Assembly: GCA_018263435.1 (NCBI GenBank)
Contig: JAANXD010000043.1
Span: 1 to 44,666 of the forward strand
From: Candidatus Scalindua arabica
GTDB lineage: Bacteria; Planctomycetota; Brocadiia; Brocadiales; Scalinduaceae
Reading direction: 5' to 3'
Length of the DNA: 44,666 nucleotides
The translations under genes were made by a program, and so were the position numbers. Below are positions 8,231-17,688 of this stretch, in pieces (position 1 is the stretch's first letter; the number at the start of each line of letters is the position of its first letter). Under the pieces are notes generated by a model. That model was not told the origin of the DNA and made no database searches. It saw nothing but the letters and a program-made list of their open reading frames with translations.

Positions 8231-8412
8231 ATGGAAATTCTTATTGTAGATGACAAACCTGCGAATCTTCTTGCTCTTCGGAAGATTCTGGAACGACTGG
8301 CTTGAATATCGTAGAGGCTACAAGTGGTAATGATGCTCTGGCGTTAATGTTAGAACATGACTTTGCGCTTATTCTCCTTGATGTTCAGATGCCGGCAGTT
8401 CCTCTATTGTGA
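8231..8412 (+). pseudogene. Receiver-domain fragment with frameshift
   Basis: The frame opens MEILIVDDKPANLLALRKILERL, the acidic start of a response-regulator receiver, then hits a stop. In the next frame the homology continues as TGLNIVEATSGNDALALMLEHDFALILLDVQMPA, including the phospho-acceptor aspartate, and ends at a junction where the rest of the receiver should be. One base appears lost near 8301. This is the relic of a hybrid kinase or response regulator that followed cheR and cheB. Its stop overlaps the GTG start of the next gene. Confidence 0.75.
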
Positions 8413-9347
8413 GCTTTAATAGAGAAATAAATTTACTAGTGGTGGATGATTCGGAGGATGTCTTTGAAGGTATAAAGGCATTCTTAGGAGACCAGAAACT
8501 TATCAATATGTCCTGGGCTGCGAATATGAATGATGCATTAACAATGTTAGGACGGGGCCAGTTTGATGTGATTTTTCTGGACCATCATCTGAAAGACGGA
8601 ACAAGTCTAGATTTTCTCAGAAAGGCTGAAAAAGAAGGAATAGAGACGCCTGTAATAGTTGTTTCAGGACAAGGCGACGAGATGATTGTGTCACAGGTGA
8701 TACAGTCAGGTGCCTATGAATATTTACCAAAAGACAGAATCAACTTGGAGTCCATGTCCAGGGTTATAAATAATACACTGGAAAGGGCTCACCTCAGAAA
8801 TGATGTGAAAAAGGCACATGCAAAGATGGCAGAAATGTCTACTGAAGACGAATTAACAAAATTACATAATCGTCGCTACTTCGTAGAAGCATTGGAAGGG
8901 GAGTTTGAAAGGGCAAGCCGTTATGAGTCTGAGATGGCTCTTATCATAATGGATCTGGATCACTTCAAGGATATAAACGATGTCTACAGCCACCTTGCCG
9001 GTGATATGGTCTTATCGGAGGTTGGAAGGATACTCAAGGAACATGTCAGGCGGAATGATATTGCATGTCGTTATGGGGGAGAAGAGTTTGCGGTAATCCT
9101 GTCGAATGTGAGCAGAGATAACATTTATGCAGCATACGAAAGATTTCGTGAGATGGTATCCGAGCATCTCTTTGAATATGAGTCAAATCAACTTCACATA
9201 ATGCTCAGTATCGGCATTGCATTCAGTAATAATGCGGAGTCAGCCAACGACTTATTGGCACATGCCGATCAAGCTCTCTACCAGGCAAAGAAGAGTGGCA
9301 GAAACAGGACAGTAGCTTATAAAGATAAGGAAGAGTTTACTGATTAA
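8409..9347 (+). CDS. Response regulator with GGDEF diguanylate cyclase output
   Basis: This 312-aa protein has a receiver domain (residues 8-125) with the acidic pair in VVDDSED (13-14) and a phospho-acceptor aspartate in DVIFLDHHLKDG near 58. A coiled linker leads to a GGDEF domain (about 145-308). The active-site GGEEF is at 223-227, with an RRND inhibitory c-di-GMP-binding site (RxxD) at 214-217. It should make c-di-GMP from two GTP when phosphorylated, with product feedback. The GTG start overlaps the stop of the broken receiver upstream. It is intact in a block of decayed signalling genes, and its cognate kinase is not in view. Confidence 0.9.
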   Translation: MSFNREINLLVVDDSEDVFEGIKAFLGDQKLINMSWAANMNDALTMLGRGQFDVIFLDHHLKDGTSLDFLRKAEKEGIETPVIVVSGQGDEMIVSQVIQSGAYEYLPKDRINLESMSRVINNTLERAHLRNDVKKAHAKMAEMSTEDELTKLHNRRYFVEALEGEFERASRYESEMALIIMDLDHFKDINDVYSHLAGDMVLSEVGRILKEHVRRNDIACRYGGEEFAVILSNVSRDNIYAAYERFREMVSEHLFEYESNQLHIMLSIGIAFSNNAESANDLLAHADQALYQAKKSGRNRTVAYKDKEEFTD

Positions 9348-9486
9348 GAGTTTCGGCAACGAAGGATGATTGTTTCGTCTTTTTCCTAAATGTAATGTTT
9401 GATTGTCAGTGCAAACCTCAACTGAGGCGAACTGGTATATCCTGTTTAATTTTCTATCTCAATAAACACTTAATACAATAAAATCG

Positions 9487-10959
9487 ATGACACTAAAAAT
9501 TTATAACACATTGACAAGGCAGAAAGAAAAATTTATACCTTTCAAGAAAGGTAGAGTTGGGATATACGTGTGTGGTCCTACGGTTTATGATCATCCTCAC
9601 ATTGGACATGCCAAGAGTTATATCAGCTTTGATGTAGTTGTACGTTATCTAAGGTATCTAGGTTATAAGGTACGATACGTGCAGAATATTACAGATGTCG
9701 GGCACTTAACGGATAACGCAGATGCAGGGGAAGATAAGATTGAGAAAAGGGCCAAGCTCGAACAGGTAGAACCTATGGAATTAGTTGAAATGTATATGCG
9801 AAGCTATTATGAAGACATGGATGCCTTGAATATCTTGCGGTCGGATATTTCACCTCGTGCAACAGGTCATATTCCTGAGCAAATAGAGCTTGTTGAGAAA
9901 TTGATTGATAAAGGATTTGCTTACGAGTCAAACCAGTCTGTTTATTTTGATGTGTCAAAACTGAAGGATTATGGCAAACTTTCGGGGCGGAAACTGGAGG
10001 AGCAGGAGTCCGGAGCGCGTATAGAGATAAACCCGGAGAAAAAAAATCCGGCAGACTTTGCACTCTGGAAGAAAGCCGAAGCCGGACATATTATGAAATG
10101 GAACAGTCCCTGGGGTGTTGGGTTTCCAGGGTGGCATCTTGAATGTTCGGTCATGTCTATGAAATATCTGGGCGAAACGTTTGATATTCACGGTGGCGGG
10201 ATTGAGAATGTCTTCCCTCATCATGAGTGCGAAATCGCACAAAGTGAGACTGCCAATGAAATGCCTTTTGCCCGTTACTGGATGCACAACAATATGGTAA
10301 CAGTTGAAGGGCAGAAGATGGGGAAATCACTGGGAAATTTCGTTACCCTTAAGGATGCGTTTAAAAAATTCTCACCTTTAACAATACGTTTCTTTGTTCT
10401 CAATACACATTACAGCAGTCCGATTGACTACAGCAACGAGGCGCTGGAAGCTGCCGACAAAGGGCTGGTGAGATTGCACAATACAATACGTAATTTGAGA
10501 GAAAGGCTGGGTTTATCAGGGCATGAAGGGGCTGAGGTAACCGGGGATTGGAAGGGAAAGCTGGAAAATTATAAAAACTCCTTTGAAGAAGCCATGGATG
10601 AGGATTTCAATACGGCAGAGGCGCTAGCCGTTCTCTTCAATTTAAACAAGGAAGTTAACAGTCTGCTTAGCACGGATGAGGAAATCAGCGAAGGAGTCTT
10701 GTCAGGAATTGATTCTTTTTACAGGACTTACGGAGGCAATGTTCTGGGAATAGTTCCGGAAAAAACGGTTCAGCATGATACCGATGATGCAGATGCTTAT
10801 AAAATGGAGGAAGATTTAATAAAGGCATTGATTGATACGAGAAATGAGTTGCGGGAAGCCAAACAGTGGGAACAGGCAGACAAAATAAGAGACAAGTTAA
10901 GTGAGCTGGGAATTATCATCGAAGATAAAAAAGAAGAAGTAGCCTGGCGGAAGAAATAG
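9487..10959 (+). CDS. cysS: Cysteinyl-tRNA synthetase
   Basis: This 490-aa class I synthetase charges tRNA-Cys. The HIGH signature is seen in DHPHIGHAKSYISFD (around 36-45), and the second signature is KMGKSLGNF, the KMSKS variant with glycine. Zinc ligands are visible in CGPTVYDHPH, HLECSVMS and HHECEIAQSE. The C-terminal helical region and anticodon-binding tail (LIDTRNELREAKQWEQADKIRDKLSELGI) are complete, and the length is normal. The acyl-activating enzyme gene follows 13 bp later and may be co-transcribed. Confidence 0.97.
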   Translation: MTLKIYNTLTRQKEKFIPFKKGRVGIYVCGPTVYDHPHIGHAKSYISFDVVVRYLRYLGYKVRYVQNITDVGHLTDNADAGEDKIEKRAKLEQVEPMELVEMYMRSYYEDMDALNILRSDISPRATGHIPEQIELVEKLIDKGFAYESNQSVYFDVSKLKDYGKLSGRKLEEQESGARIEINPEKKNPADFALWKKAEAGHIMKWNSPWGVGFPGWHLECSVMSMKYLGETFDIHGGGIENVFPHHECEIAQSETANEMPFARYWMHNNMVTVEGQKMGKSLGNFVTLKDAFKKFSPLTIRFFVLNTHYSSPIDYSNEALEAADKGLVRLHNTIRNLRERLGLSGHEGAEVTGDWKGKLENYKNSFEEAMDEDFNTAEALAVLFNLNKEVNSLLSTDEEISEGVLSGIDSFYRTYGGNVLGIVPEKTVQHDTDDADAYKMEEDLIKALIDTRNELREAKQWEQADKIRDKLSELGIIIEDKKEEVAWRKK

Positions 10960-10972
10960 TCTAACAAATTTC

Positions 10973-12511
10973 ATGCTTATAGAAAGCTTTATTAAGACTG
11001 CAAAAGAGAATTTTAGTAAGGTTATTCAGGAGGACTCTACCGGAATCTCCCTGACCTTTGGTCAGACACTTACTGCCAGTGTTCTCCTGTCAAAACATAT
11101 TCGCAATTTTGAGGGTGAGAACATTGCCCTTATGTTTCCCGCTTCTGTTGGAGGGGCGTTGGCATATATTGCTACGTCATTTGCAGGTAAAACCCCTGTT
11201 GGTTTAAATTTCATTGCAAGCAGGGAGGAACAGGATTGGGTAATGAAGACCTGTGATGTTAAAACAATTTTCACTTCCAGGAAATTCATTCAAAAGGCGG
11301 AGATTGCAGAAGACCCGAGAATGGTTTTCATTGAAGATATAAAGGAAAGGGCATCGAAGCTGGGCAAGTTGCTGACTTATTTTTCCTGCAAGATTACATC
11401 ATGCCAATCATTGATTCAAAAGTATAAGGAGTTTGATGCACCTGATAAGACAGCGATTATACTCTTTACCTCCGGCTCGGAATCTCATCCAAAGGGAGTG
11501 ATATTAACAAACAAGAACATTTATGTGACCATTCAAAACTATAGTACTGTTTTTAAGCCTGTACCGGAAGACAAGATACTAGGGACATTACCGTTTTTTC
11601 ACGTATTTGGATTTGTTGCCTGTCTCTGGCTGCCGTTGATAATGGGAATGGGAGCTTTTTACCATCCAAATCCTACTGATTATGAAAAGCTTGGTAAGAT
11701 AGTCCACAGGTATCGAGTGACAATGCTTCTGGGAACCAGTACACTCTATAGAGGTTATATGAAAAGATGGAGCAGGGAACAGGTTTCCACTGTTCGCCTT
11801 GCATTTGCCGGAGCAGAGAAGTTAAATGAAAGTGTAAGAAAGAAATTCAATGAGAAACTGGGCATAAACATTCTTGAAGCCTATGGGGTTACTGAAAGCT
11901 GTTCATGCATTACGGTAAATTATCCGGATGACTTCTGTCATGGAAGCGTGGGACGGCTCCTGCCTGACGTCCAATGTAAAATAGTGAGTACTGATGGTTA
12001 TGAAGATCTGCCGCCCGGAGAAGAGGGGTTGATACTTGTCAAAGGTCCTAATGTTATGAGCGGATATTATAAGTCACCTGAATTGACCAGCCGGGCCTTT
12101 GATGACGGTTTTTATATTACCGGTGATATAGGGAAATTTGAAAATGGATTTTTGTATATCACTGACCGCCTGAAAAGATTTGCCAAGATAGGGGGAGAGA
12201 TGATCCCCTTGACACCAATAGAAGATAAATTATCCCATGTCCTGGATGAGCATACTGAAGATGAAAAAAGAAAGTGTGCAGTTGTGAATGTCCCTCACGC
12301 TCAGAAGGGAGAACAGCTTATAGCCTTTGTTGTAGAAGATAACCCGGACAAACTAGTACTTAACAAGAAACTTGACAACTTAGGCCTGACACATCTATCC
12401 CAACCCGATCACTATATGCCGATAGACTCCATCCCCATGCTTCCTTCAGGAAAAGTTGATTATAAAAGTATTAAGAATCTGGCTATGGAGAGGTTTGTAC
12501 AAGTTGCCTGA
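10973..12511 (+). CDS. AMP-forming acyl-ACP/acyl-CoA synthetase
   Basis: This 512-aa adenylate-forming enzyme activates a carboxylic acid as acyl-AMP and then transfers it to a thiol. Motifs include the phosphate-binding loop LFTSGSESHPKGVILTNKN (A3), EAYGVTESCSCIT (A5), the YITGDIGKFENGFLYITDRLKRFAKIGGE run (A7/A8), and a C-terminal lysine in PSGKVDYKS (A10). The layout, including LPFFHVFG ... LPLIMGMG, resembles the synthetase half of Aas (acyl-ACP synthetase acting on fatty acids). No acyltransferase or carrier domain is attached. It closely follows cysS. The substrate is not determined; a long-chain fatty acid is likely. Confidence 0.85.
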   Translation: MLIESFIKTAKENFSKVIQEDSTGISLTFGQTLTASVLLSKHIRNFEGENIALMFPASVGGALAYIATSFAGKTPVGLNFIASREEQDWVMKTCDVKTIFTSRKFIQKAEIAEDPRMVFIEDIKERASKLGKLLTYFSCKITSCQSLIQKYKEFDAPDKTAIILFTSGSESHPKGVILTNKNIYVTIQNYSTVFKPVPEDKILGTLPFFHVFGFVACLWLPLIMGMGAFYHPNPTDYEKLGKIVHRYRVTMLLGTSTLYRGYMKRWSREQVSTVRLAFAGAEKLNESVRKKFNEKLGINILEAYGVTESCSCITVNYPDDFCHGSVGRLLPDVQCKIVSTDGYEDLPPGEEGLILVKGPNVMSGYYKSPELTSRAFDDGFYITGDIGKFENGFLYITDRLKRFAKIGGEMIPLTPIEDKLSHVLDEHTEDEKRKCAVVNVPHAQKGEQLIAFVVEDNPDKLVLNKKLDNLGLTHLSQPDHYMPIDSIPMLPSGKVDYKSIKNLAMERFVQVA

Positions 12512-12520
12512 TTTGATTAA

Positions 12521-12838
12521 TTAAAGCAGTTTTATCCCTGTTTTCAGTATTTCTTTTGCAAATGGATTTTGCAGATTGAAATCGTCAGGAGCAAAAGGTA
12601 TGACCTCAATTTCACTACTTATAGATAGTGTAATTCTTCTTATTTTGTCCTTATCATCGATTCGGTTTCCCTCAAATATGTCAGAAACTAAGGCAATGTC
12701 TATATCGCTCCATTCCTGATAATCACCTTTTGCATAACTCCCAAAAAGGATTGCTTCTTTAATTGGAATATTATTCCGATCTAATGCTCGGATATATCGG
12801 TCTATAGTATGCTTTACTTCAGCAGGGAACTGAACCAT
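12521..12838 (-). CDS. MNT-type nucleotidyltransferase domain protein
   Basis: This 105-aa protein is a minimal nucleotidyltransferase. GSYAKGDYQEWSDIDIALVS holds the GS glycine-serine turn and the SDID metal-binding aspartates, which look intact. Such proteins pair with HEPN proteins and can act as antitoxins by adding nucleotides to the HEPN partner. Here the start codon overlaps the 3' end of the HEPN gene by 25 bp, the usual arrangement. Whether this pair is a toxin-antitoxin system or a housekeeping variant cannot be told from sequence. Confidence 0.85.
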   Translation of the reverse strand: MVQFPAEVKHTIDRYIRALDRNNIPIKEAILFGSYAKGDYQEWSDIDIALVSDIFEGNRIDDKDKIRRITLSISSEIEVIPFAPDDFNLQNPFAKEILKTGIKLL

Positions 12839-13206
12839 ACGTAAAACTCCTTTATTTTGGCAAAGTACTCATTTGTATATTCTAAATTGCAGCGCTTATA
12901 AAAGTCCATCTTGTAATCAGGATAACGTGTTTGAATATTAAAATCAGTAATTTTGTCTAAATGAAACTTCTGATCTTCATCCAGTTTTATTTTAGATAAT
13001 TCTGCCAATCTTACAAGGTTGTGAACTTTTGGCGGCATATTATTGTCATTTCTGTCAACGAATACTGCTTTCAAAATCTTTTCTAATGCTAAATGCCCAA
13101 TAAATAAACACCAATCATATCTTCCTAAATCAAGAATACTTTCAGCAGATTCAAGATCATGTTGAGCGCTTTCAAGCCAGTATTTGATATGGTCTTCTTT
13201 TGTCAT
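12814..13206 (-). CDS. HEPN domain protein
   Basis: This 130-aa all-helical protein has the HEPN pattern: YWLESAQHDLESAESILD in helix 1, HLALEKILKAVFV in helix 2, then HNLVRLAELSKI and a DFNIQTRYPDYK segment. HEPN RNases carry an Arg-x(4-6)-His motif near the last helix. I do not see one here, so ribonuclease activity is doubtful; it may be of the nucleotidyltransferase-binding type. It is first in a two-gene unit with the MNT gene. Confidence 0.85.
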   Translation of the reverse strand: MTKEDHIKYWLESAQHDLESAESILDLGRYDWCLFIGHLALEKILKAVFVDRNDNNMPPKVHNLVRLAELSKIKLDEDQKFHLDKITDFNIQTRYPDYKMDFYKRCNLEYTNEYFAKIKEFYVWFSSLLK

Positions 13207-13258
13207 CTTTTATGTCGGAGCTTGTTGTATTAAAAAACTTATTCTTACGGTATAGTAG

Positions 13259-13284
13259 GTTGGGTGAAGTGAAGCTCACCCAGC
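13259..13284. repeat. Hairpin repeat between YIP1 and HEPN genes
   Basis: GTTGGGTGA and TCACCCAGC form a 9-bp stem with one wobble pair around an 8-nt loop. It sits just downstream of the YIP1-family stop on the minus strand, where it may terminate transcription. GTAGGTTGGGTGAAG-type sequences occur as dispersed repeats in many bacteria. Confidence 0.6.
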
Positions 13285-13334
13285 AAAACAATAATGACGG
13301 TTTTACTCCGTTTAACATATCCCACAATCTTAAT

Positions 13335-13871
13335 TTAAACTGGTTTCGGTAAAATATTTAGAAATGAAAGGATTGTTATGATGATCGCAATCTGGATAAC
13401 CCAGCCTATCACACAAACAATAACAGCACGCATGGTTCCTTTGTAATCAAGCGCCTGTCTTACCGCAATAACCATTGCAACAATCATCCATATTGATGCA
13501 GCCGGAAAAACGAATCTTTCTATTTCTGGAACAACACCCAATACTCGAATCAAACCCGGTGAGCTTGCAAATCCGATTGTTCTCAGTAATTCACCAACAT
13601 CAGATTTAGTCTGTGGTTCAGGCAGGAATTTGGTTCCTATCAAATAAGTAAGAAATGCCCATATATACCATCCTACTAAGGCCGTAACTGTTCCAACCGC
13701 AATTCCCAGGTATCCGCCATGTGATATACTTCCCACTCCTGCAGCAACACCGGATAGAATTACTACCAGCATAGCCTGGCGCATCGAGGTTTTATCAGCT
13801 TCTACTTCTTCATATAGGTGTGCATCAAGCCTGGCAGCTCTAAAAATACGACTTATAAAATTACTACTCAT
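13335..13871 (-). CDS. YIP1-family membrane protein
   Basis: This 178-aa integral membrane protein has an N-terminal cytoplasmic stretch (FISRIFRAARLDAHLYEEVEADKTSMRQA) followed by about five hydrophobic helices, including GWYIWAFLTYLIGTKFL and SIWMIVAMVIAVRQALDY. The GTKFLP and VRQALDYKG segments are typical of prokaryotic Yip1-domain proteins, whose role is poorly known. It is a single gene with a purine-rich ribosome site (GGAGGAAGAATG) and a hairpin after the stop. Confidence 0.8.
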   Translation of the reverse strand: MSSNFISRIFRAARLDAHLYEEVEADKTSMRQAMLVVILSGVAAGVGSISHGGYLGIAVGTVTALVGWYIWAFLTYLIGTKFLPEPQTKSDVGELLRTIGFASSPGLIRVLGVVPEIERFVFPAASIWMIVAMVIAVRQALDYKGTMRAVIVCVIGWVIQIAIIITILSFLNILPKPV

Positions 13872-14136
13872 TCTTCCTCCTTAATTAAGATTTTGTAATC
13901 TTGCAATTGTAGAACGCTTTTAGTTAATGAATTGTGGTTTATATCAAATCATCAGAATTATTACCAATTAATAATGTTGCTATCTTGCCTGTATTGATTT
14001 TGATTCTGTTTTTGTAAATCAATCTTTTTTCTTGTAGGTTTTTTATGAATATCATATCATTAAGAGCTTAAGTCACTGGATATTTAAGGTTATAGATGTT
14101 TTTATGAGGTTGACTTTTAACAAATTGAGGTAGCAA

Positions 14137-16260
14137 ATGACACTTAATTCAAAGAAGGCGTATCATGATATCGTTAGTTGTCTTATCGGCAATGGGTCTA
14201 AGGATGGAATATGTGGAATTGATATCATAGAACAATTTAAACCGGAAGACAATAGTCGGCTTGCAATTCCCAGAAACATTAATGCCGCATTTTTAGTAAT
14301 TCTTTCAGGTGGTGGTAATTCAAGGTACCATGAGGCCGTTGGATTCATGGAAGAGACAGGAAGAGACCCTCTCTGGACACCACTTGTCGAATTCTATACG
14401 GACGGACTCGATTTATTGTTAAAAGAGTTTGAAGGCTTCTGCACAAATGATAGTAATGGTGCGGAAAGGGTAAGGAAATTCTTAGAAAGAATGATTCAAC
14501 ATGAGAAGCTGTCCTCAACTTCACATGAAATCCAGGAAGATATTTGGGCGTTATTACACCCTGCCGCATCCGGCATATTAAATAATAAAGAAGTCCAGTC
14601 ACAGAGCTTGAGAGAAAATAGGAAGATAAATATTACACGTCTGAACTCCAAACCCATAGAGAATGTTCCTGAAGAGGTTATCTTTACAGCGAATGCTCTT
14701 TTGACTGTTCCTCCTGCCGGAAAAAGGTTTGAAGACCTTGACATAGACTCCAGTTTGTGGAGCGCCCTTAAAGAAGTTGTAAAAGAGGATCAAGTCTTCT
14801 GGTACGATCATCCAATTCAGATAGGGGTCGAACCTGATAAGAATGAAATACTTTATGGCCTTCACCATCTGTCCGAAACACTTCTCTATGAGAAGAAGCT
14901 AAAGAATATAAAAGAGGGTGAGGAGTTAACGTGTATACTATCAGCTTCTGTCACACACGAGGGATTGCAGGGTATTGTGAAGGAGTATATTGAATACGAA
15001 TTGGAAAAGGCCCATGATTTACCTGGACTTAAAATATATCTTTTTACAGAGGCGGAAACAAGTAAACTGATACATGAGATACTTGTGCCGGCAGCAAAGA
15101 AGTATATTGATAATATAGAAAACCCCTCAGCTCTTTTGAGAGAGGTAGTGGGTGTCAACGGTAAATACGGAAGACACTATAGTTTTCTTAAAGCTATTTC
15201 CGCATTCTGGCAAGTATTTATAGATCCTTGTAAGAAGGCAACATTCAAGATAGATCTTGACCAGGTTTTCCCACAGGAGGAATTACTTGATGAAACCGGA
15301 AAGAGTGCTTTTCAGCACCTGATGTCTCCACTTTGGGGCGCTGAAGGCATTGACTCCAAAGGGAATTCAGTTTATCTGGGTATGATTGCAGGTGCTTTGG
15401 TAAATGAAAATGATATAGGTACATCACTTTTTACTCCAGACGTGACATATCCATCTCCACCATTCAAGGGTGAAGATAGTGTCTTCTGCAGTAAGATACC
15501 TCAGTCATTGTCCACAGTTTCTGAGATGATGACGAGATATAATAAACACGATATCGATGGCAATAGCTCTTGTATATCAAGGATACACGTAACTGGCGGG
15601 ACTAATGGGATATTAATTGAATCACTGAGAAAGTACCGCCCATTTACGCCTGTGTTCATTGGAAGGGCAGAAGATCAGGCTTACATTCTTTCTGCCTTGT
15701 TTTCCAAAGATGGAGAATCTGCACTTAGGTATTTGCATAAAGATGGCCTTGTTTTGAGACATGACAAACAGGCTTTTGCCGGAGAGGCTATAAAGGCTGC
15801 TGCCATTGGCAAAGCAGTAGGTGACTATGAGAGGATACTGTTTTTCTCTTATTATGCCAGAATTCTTCCCTGGGAAATAGAGGAGATTAAAAGTATAATT
15901 GATCCTTTCACGGGAAGTTTTGTCAGCCAAATTCCTTTAAATCTCGCCTACCTCCGCCTTGCGCTTAAGGCTGCTGAATTATTTGCCACAAAAGAAGAAG
16001 GGAATGAATATAAAGGCCTTGAGCTTATAGAGACAGGATCCAGAAGGTTACGTGCGAGCATCCAGGAGGTTTCTATGGGTGATGGAGAAGGGCTTAAGGA
16101 AAGGTATAAAAGAGAGAAAACTGTATGGGATCTTTACTATGATATTCTTGAACAGATTGAGAATGCCATGAGAGAAGGAGATCATTTCGCTATAGAATTA
16201 CAAGAGAGAGCCAAAAAGCTTATTAATAATACCAGGGTTATTGTAGGTAAGAAAAAATAG
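14137..16260 (+). CDS. Large unknown protein, possible GT-A-like transferase
   Basis: I do not recognise the family of this 707-aa soluble protein. GKYGRHYSFLKAISAFWQ is followed by ATFKIDLDQVFPQEEL, where IDLD resembles the DxD metal site of GT-A glycosyltransferases. Later VTGGTNGILIESLRKY, PVFIGRAEDQAYILSALF and DGLVLRHDKQAFAGEAIKAAAIGK form a second conserved-looking block, as in enzymes that bind a nucleotide sugar. No signal peptide or membrane segment is visible. The start is supported by GAGGT eight bases upstream. It lies 13 bp before the open frame containing clpX. The glycosyltransferase reading is inference from one motif and general texture. Confidence 0.5.
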   Translation: MTLNSKKAYHDIVSCLIGNGSKDGICGIDIIEQFKPEDNSRLAIPRNINAAFLVILSGGGNSRYHEAVGFMEETGRDPLWTPLVEFYTDGLDLLLKEFEGFCTNDSNGAERVRKFLERMIQHEKLSSTSHEIQEDIWALLHPAASGILNNKEVQSQSLRENRKINITRLNSKPIENVPEEVIFTANALLTVPPAGKRFEDLDIDSSLWSALKEVVKEDQVFWYDHPIQIGVEPDKNEILYGLHHLSETLLYEKKLKNIKEGEELTCILSASVTHEGLQGIVKEYIEYELEKAHDLPGLKIYLFTEAETSKLIHEILVPAAKKYIDNIENPSALLREVVGVNGKYGRHYSFLKAISAFWQVFIDPCKKATFKIDLDQVFPQEELLDETGKSAFQHLMSPLWGAEGIDSKGNSVYLGMIAGALVNENDIGTSLFTPDVTYPSPPFKGEDSVFCSKIPQSLSTVSEMMTRYNKHDIDGNSSCISRIHVTGGTNGILIESLRKYRPFTPVFIGRAEDQAYILSALFSKDGESALRYLHKDGLVLRHDKQAFAGEAIKAAAIGKAVGDYERILFFSYYARILPWEIEEIKSIIDPFTGSFVSQIPLNLAYLRLALKAAELFATKEEGNEYKGLELIETGSRRLRASIQEVSMGDGEGLKERYKREKTVWDLYYDILEQIENAMREGDHFAIELQERAKKLINNTRVIVGKKK

Positions 16261-16387
16261 CTGAATCATCCGAGTGGAAGAGATGGCGACTCCACATTTA
16301 TTCTGGATTAATGAATGGCTTTTTGCTAGCATATTGACCGTTTTATTTATCATTATATTTAAATGTCATATTAAACGAGGAATAGAA

Positions 16388-17638
16388 ATGGACAAGAAAA
16401 CCAGAGATAAAAAAGGTAAGGCAATGTCATGTTCATTTTGTGGCAGAAATTATAATGTTGTTAAGAGGTTAATACAGGGAGACCGCAACGTATATATTTG
16501 TAATGAATGTGTTGAGGCCTGCTACACACTTATACAGAAGGATAATGAAAAGACCAGCAAACATTTAACAAGAAAAATACCAACCCCGATATATATAAAA
16601 GAACGTTTAGATGAATATATTGTGGGACAGGATATGGCAAAGAGAGTCCTGGCTGTGGCAGTTCATAACCATTATAAAAGGTTAACTTCAGAGGTAACCG
16701 ATGATGATGTAGAGCTGGAAAAGAGCAATGTCCTTTTAGTCGGCCCTACAGGTTCAGGGAAGACTTTGCTGGCAAAAATACTTGCGAATATTCTTGATGT
16801 GCCATTTGCTATAGCTGATGCTACTACTTTTACTGAAGCAGGTTATGTTGGTGAAGATGTTGAAAATGTTCTTTTAAGGCTGCTGAGGGATGCGGATTTT
16901 AATGTGACTCGTGCACAGCAGGGGATTGTCTATATAGATGAGGTAGACAAGATTGCAAGAAAAGGCCCAAATGCGTCTATCACACGAGATGTTTCCGGTG
17001 AAGGTGTACAGCAATCACTGCTTAAGATGTTTGAGCAGTCTATAGTCAATGTGCCGCCGCAGGGAGGAAGAAAACATCCTGAACAGCAATACATACAAAT
17101 GGATACCAAGGATATTCTGTTTATATGCGGCGGGACCTTCAGCGGCATAGAGGATATAATAAAAAAGAGGATTGGTAAAAAGGCAATAGGGTTTGGCGCA
17201 AAAGGGGATCTCACAGATAATAAATCTACAGGGGAAATTCTATCCGAAGTTAAAATGAACGACCTGATCGAATATGGTATGATACATGAATTCATCGGCA
17301 GGCTTCATGTGATCACATCACTGATGCCGCTTGATCGGGATGACTTGATCAGGATTATGCTGGAGCCAAAGAATGCTATCGTTAAACAGTATCAAAAGAT
17401 CTTTGAGATGGAGAATGCAGTTGTAGAATTCCCAGAAGATACCCTGGTGGAGATAAGTGAAAGTGCTCTTGAGCGTAAGACCGGGGCAAGGGCGCTGCGT
17501 TCGATATTTGAAGGTTTTATGCTGGATGCTATGTTTGATTTGCCAACAGAGGGTAAAGGTGCTGTTTATGTCGTTACGCCGGATGTTGTAACCGGGAAAA
17601 CTCAGCTTGTGCCAAAAAAGCTTCGGAAGAGCGCATAA
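16388..17638 (+). CDS. clpX: ATP-dependent protease ATPase subunit ClpX
   Basis: This 416-aa unfoldase feeds tagged proteins into ClpP. The N-terminal zinc-binding domain is [14 protein letters not shown] ... [10 protein letters not shown]. The AAA+ core shows GPTGSGKT (Walker A), [10 protein letters not shown] (Walker B), the [23 protein letters not shown] stretch, an IGF loop in KAIGFGAKG, and sensor [10 protein letters not shown] chose ATG 16388, preceded by GAGG at 16377-16380, because it gives a standard ClpX length. The same frame is open back to a GTG at 16274, which would add 38 residues with a hydrophobic run ([14 protein letters not shown]). No clpP lies nearby. Confidence 0.93.
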   Translation: MDKKTRDKKGKAMSCSFCGRNYNVVKRLIQGDRNVYICNECVEACYTLIQKDNEKTSKHLTRKIPTPIYIKERLDEYIVGQDMAKRVLAVAVHNHYKRLTSEVTDDDVELEKSNVLLVGPTGSGKTLLAKILANILDVPFAIADATTFTEAGYVGEDVENVLLRLLRDADFNVTRAQQGIVYIDEVDKIARKGPNASITRDVSGEGVQQSLLKMFEQSIVNVPPQGGRKHPEQQYIQMDTKDILFICGGTFSGIEDIIKKRIGKKAIGFGAKGDLTDNKSTGEILSEVKMNDLIEYGMIHEFIGRLHVITSLMPLDRDDLIRIMLEPKNAIVKQYQKIFEMENAVVEFPEDTLVEISESALERKTGARALRSIFEGFMLDAMFDLPTEGKGAVYVVTPDVVTGKTQLVPKKLRKSA

Positions 17639-17644
17639 GTAACT

Positions 17645-17679
17645 GTTTAAACTGTTTGATCGGTTCAAACAGTTTAAAC
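17645..17679. terminator. Bidirectional terminator between clpX and holA
   Basis: GTTTAAACTGTTTGA (17645-17659) and its exact reverse complement (17665-17679) form a 15-bp stem with a 5-nt loop. It lies in the 50-bp gap between two convergent genes, so it probably stops transcription both ways. Confidence 0.85.
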
Positions 17680-17688
17680 CTCATTACT

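Noticed and set aside
9355-9390. Possible terminator after the receiver-GGDEF gene
   Set aside because: The stem (ACGAA/TTCGT) is only five pairs, too weak to claim, although a short T-run follows.
13872-14136. Possible promoter or RNA in the gap before the 707-aa gene
   Set aside because: AT-rich with no consensus boxes at good spacing and no stable structure that I could support.
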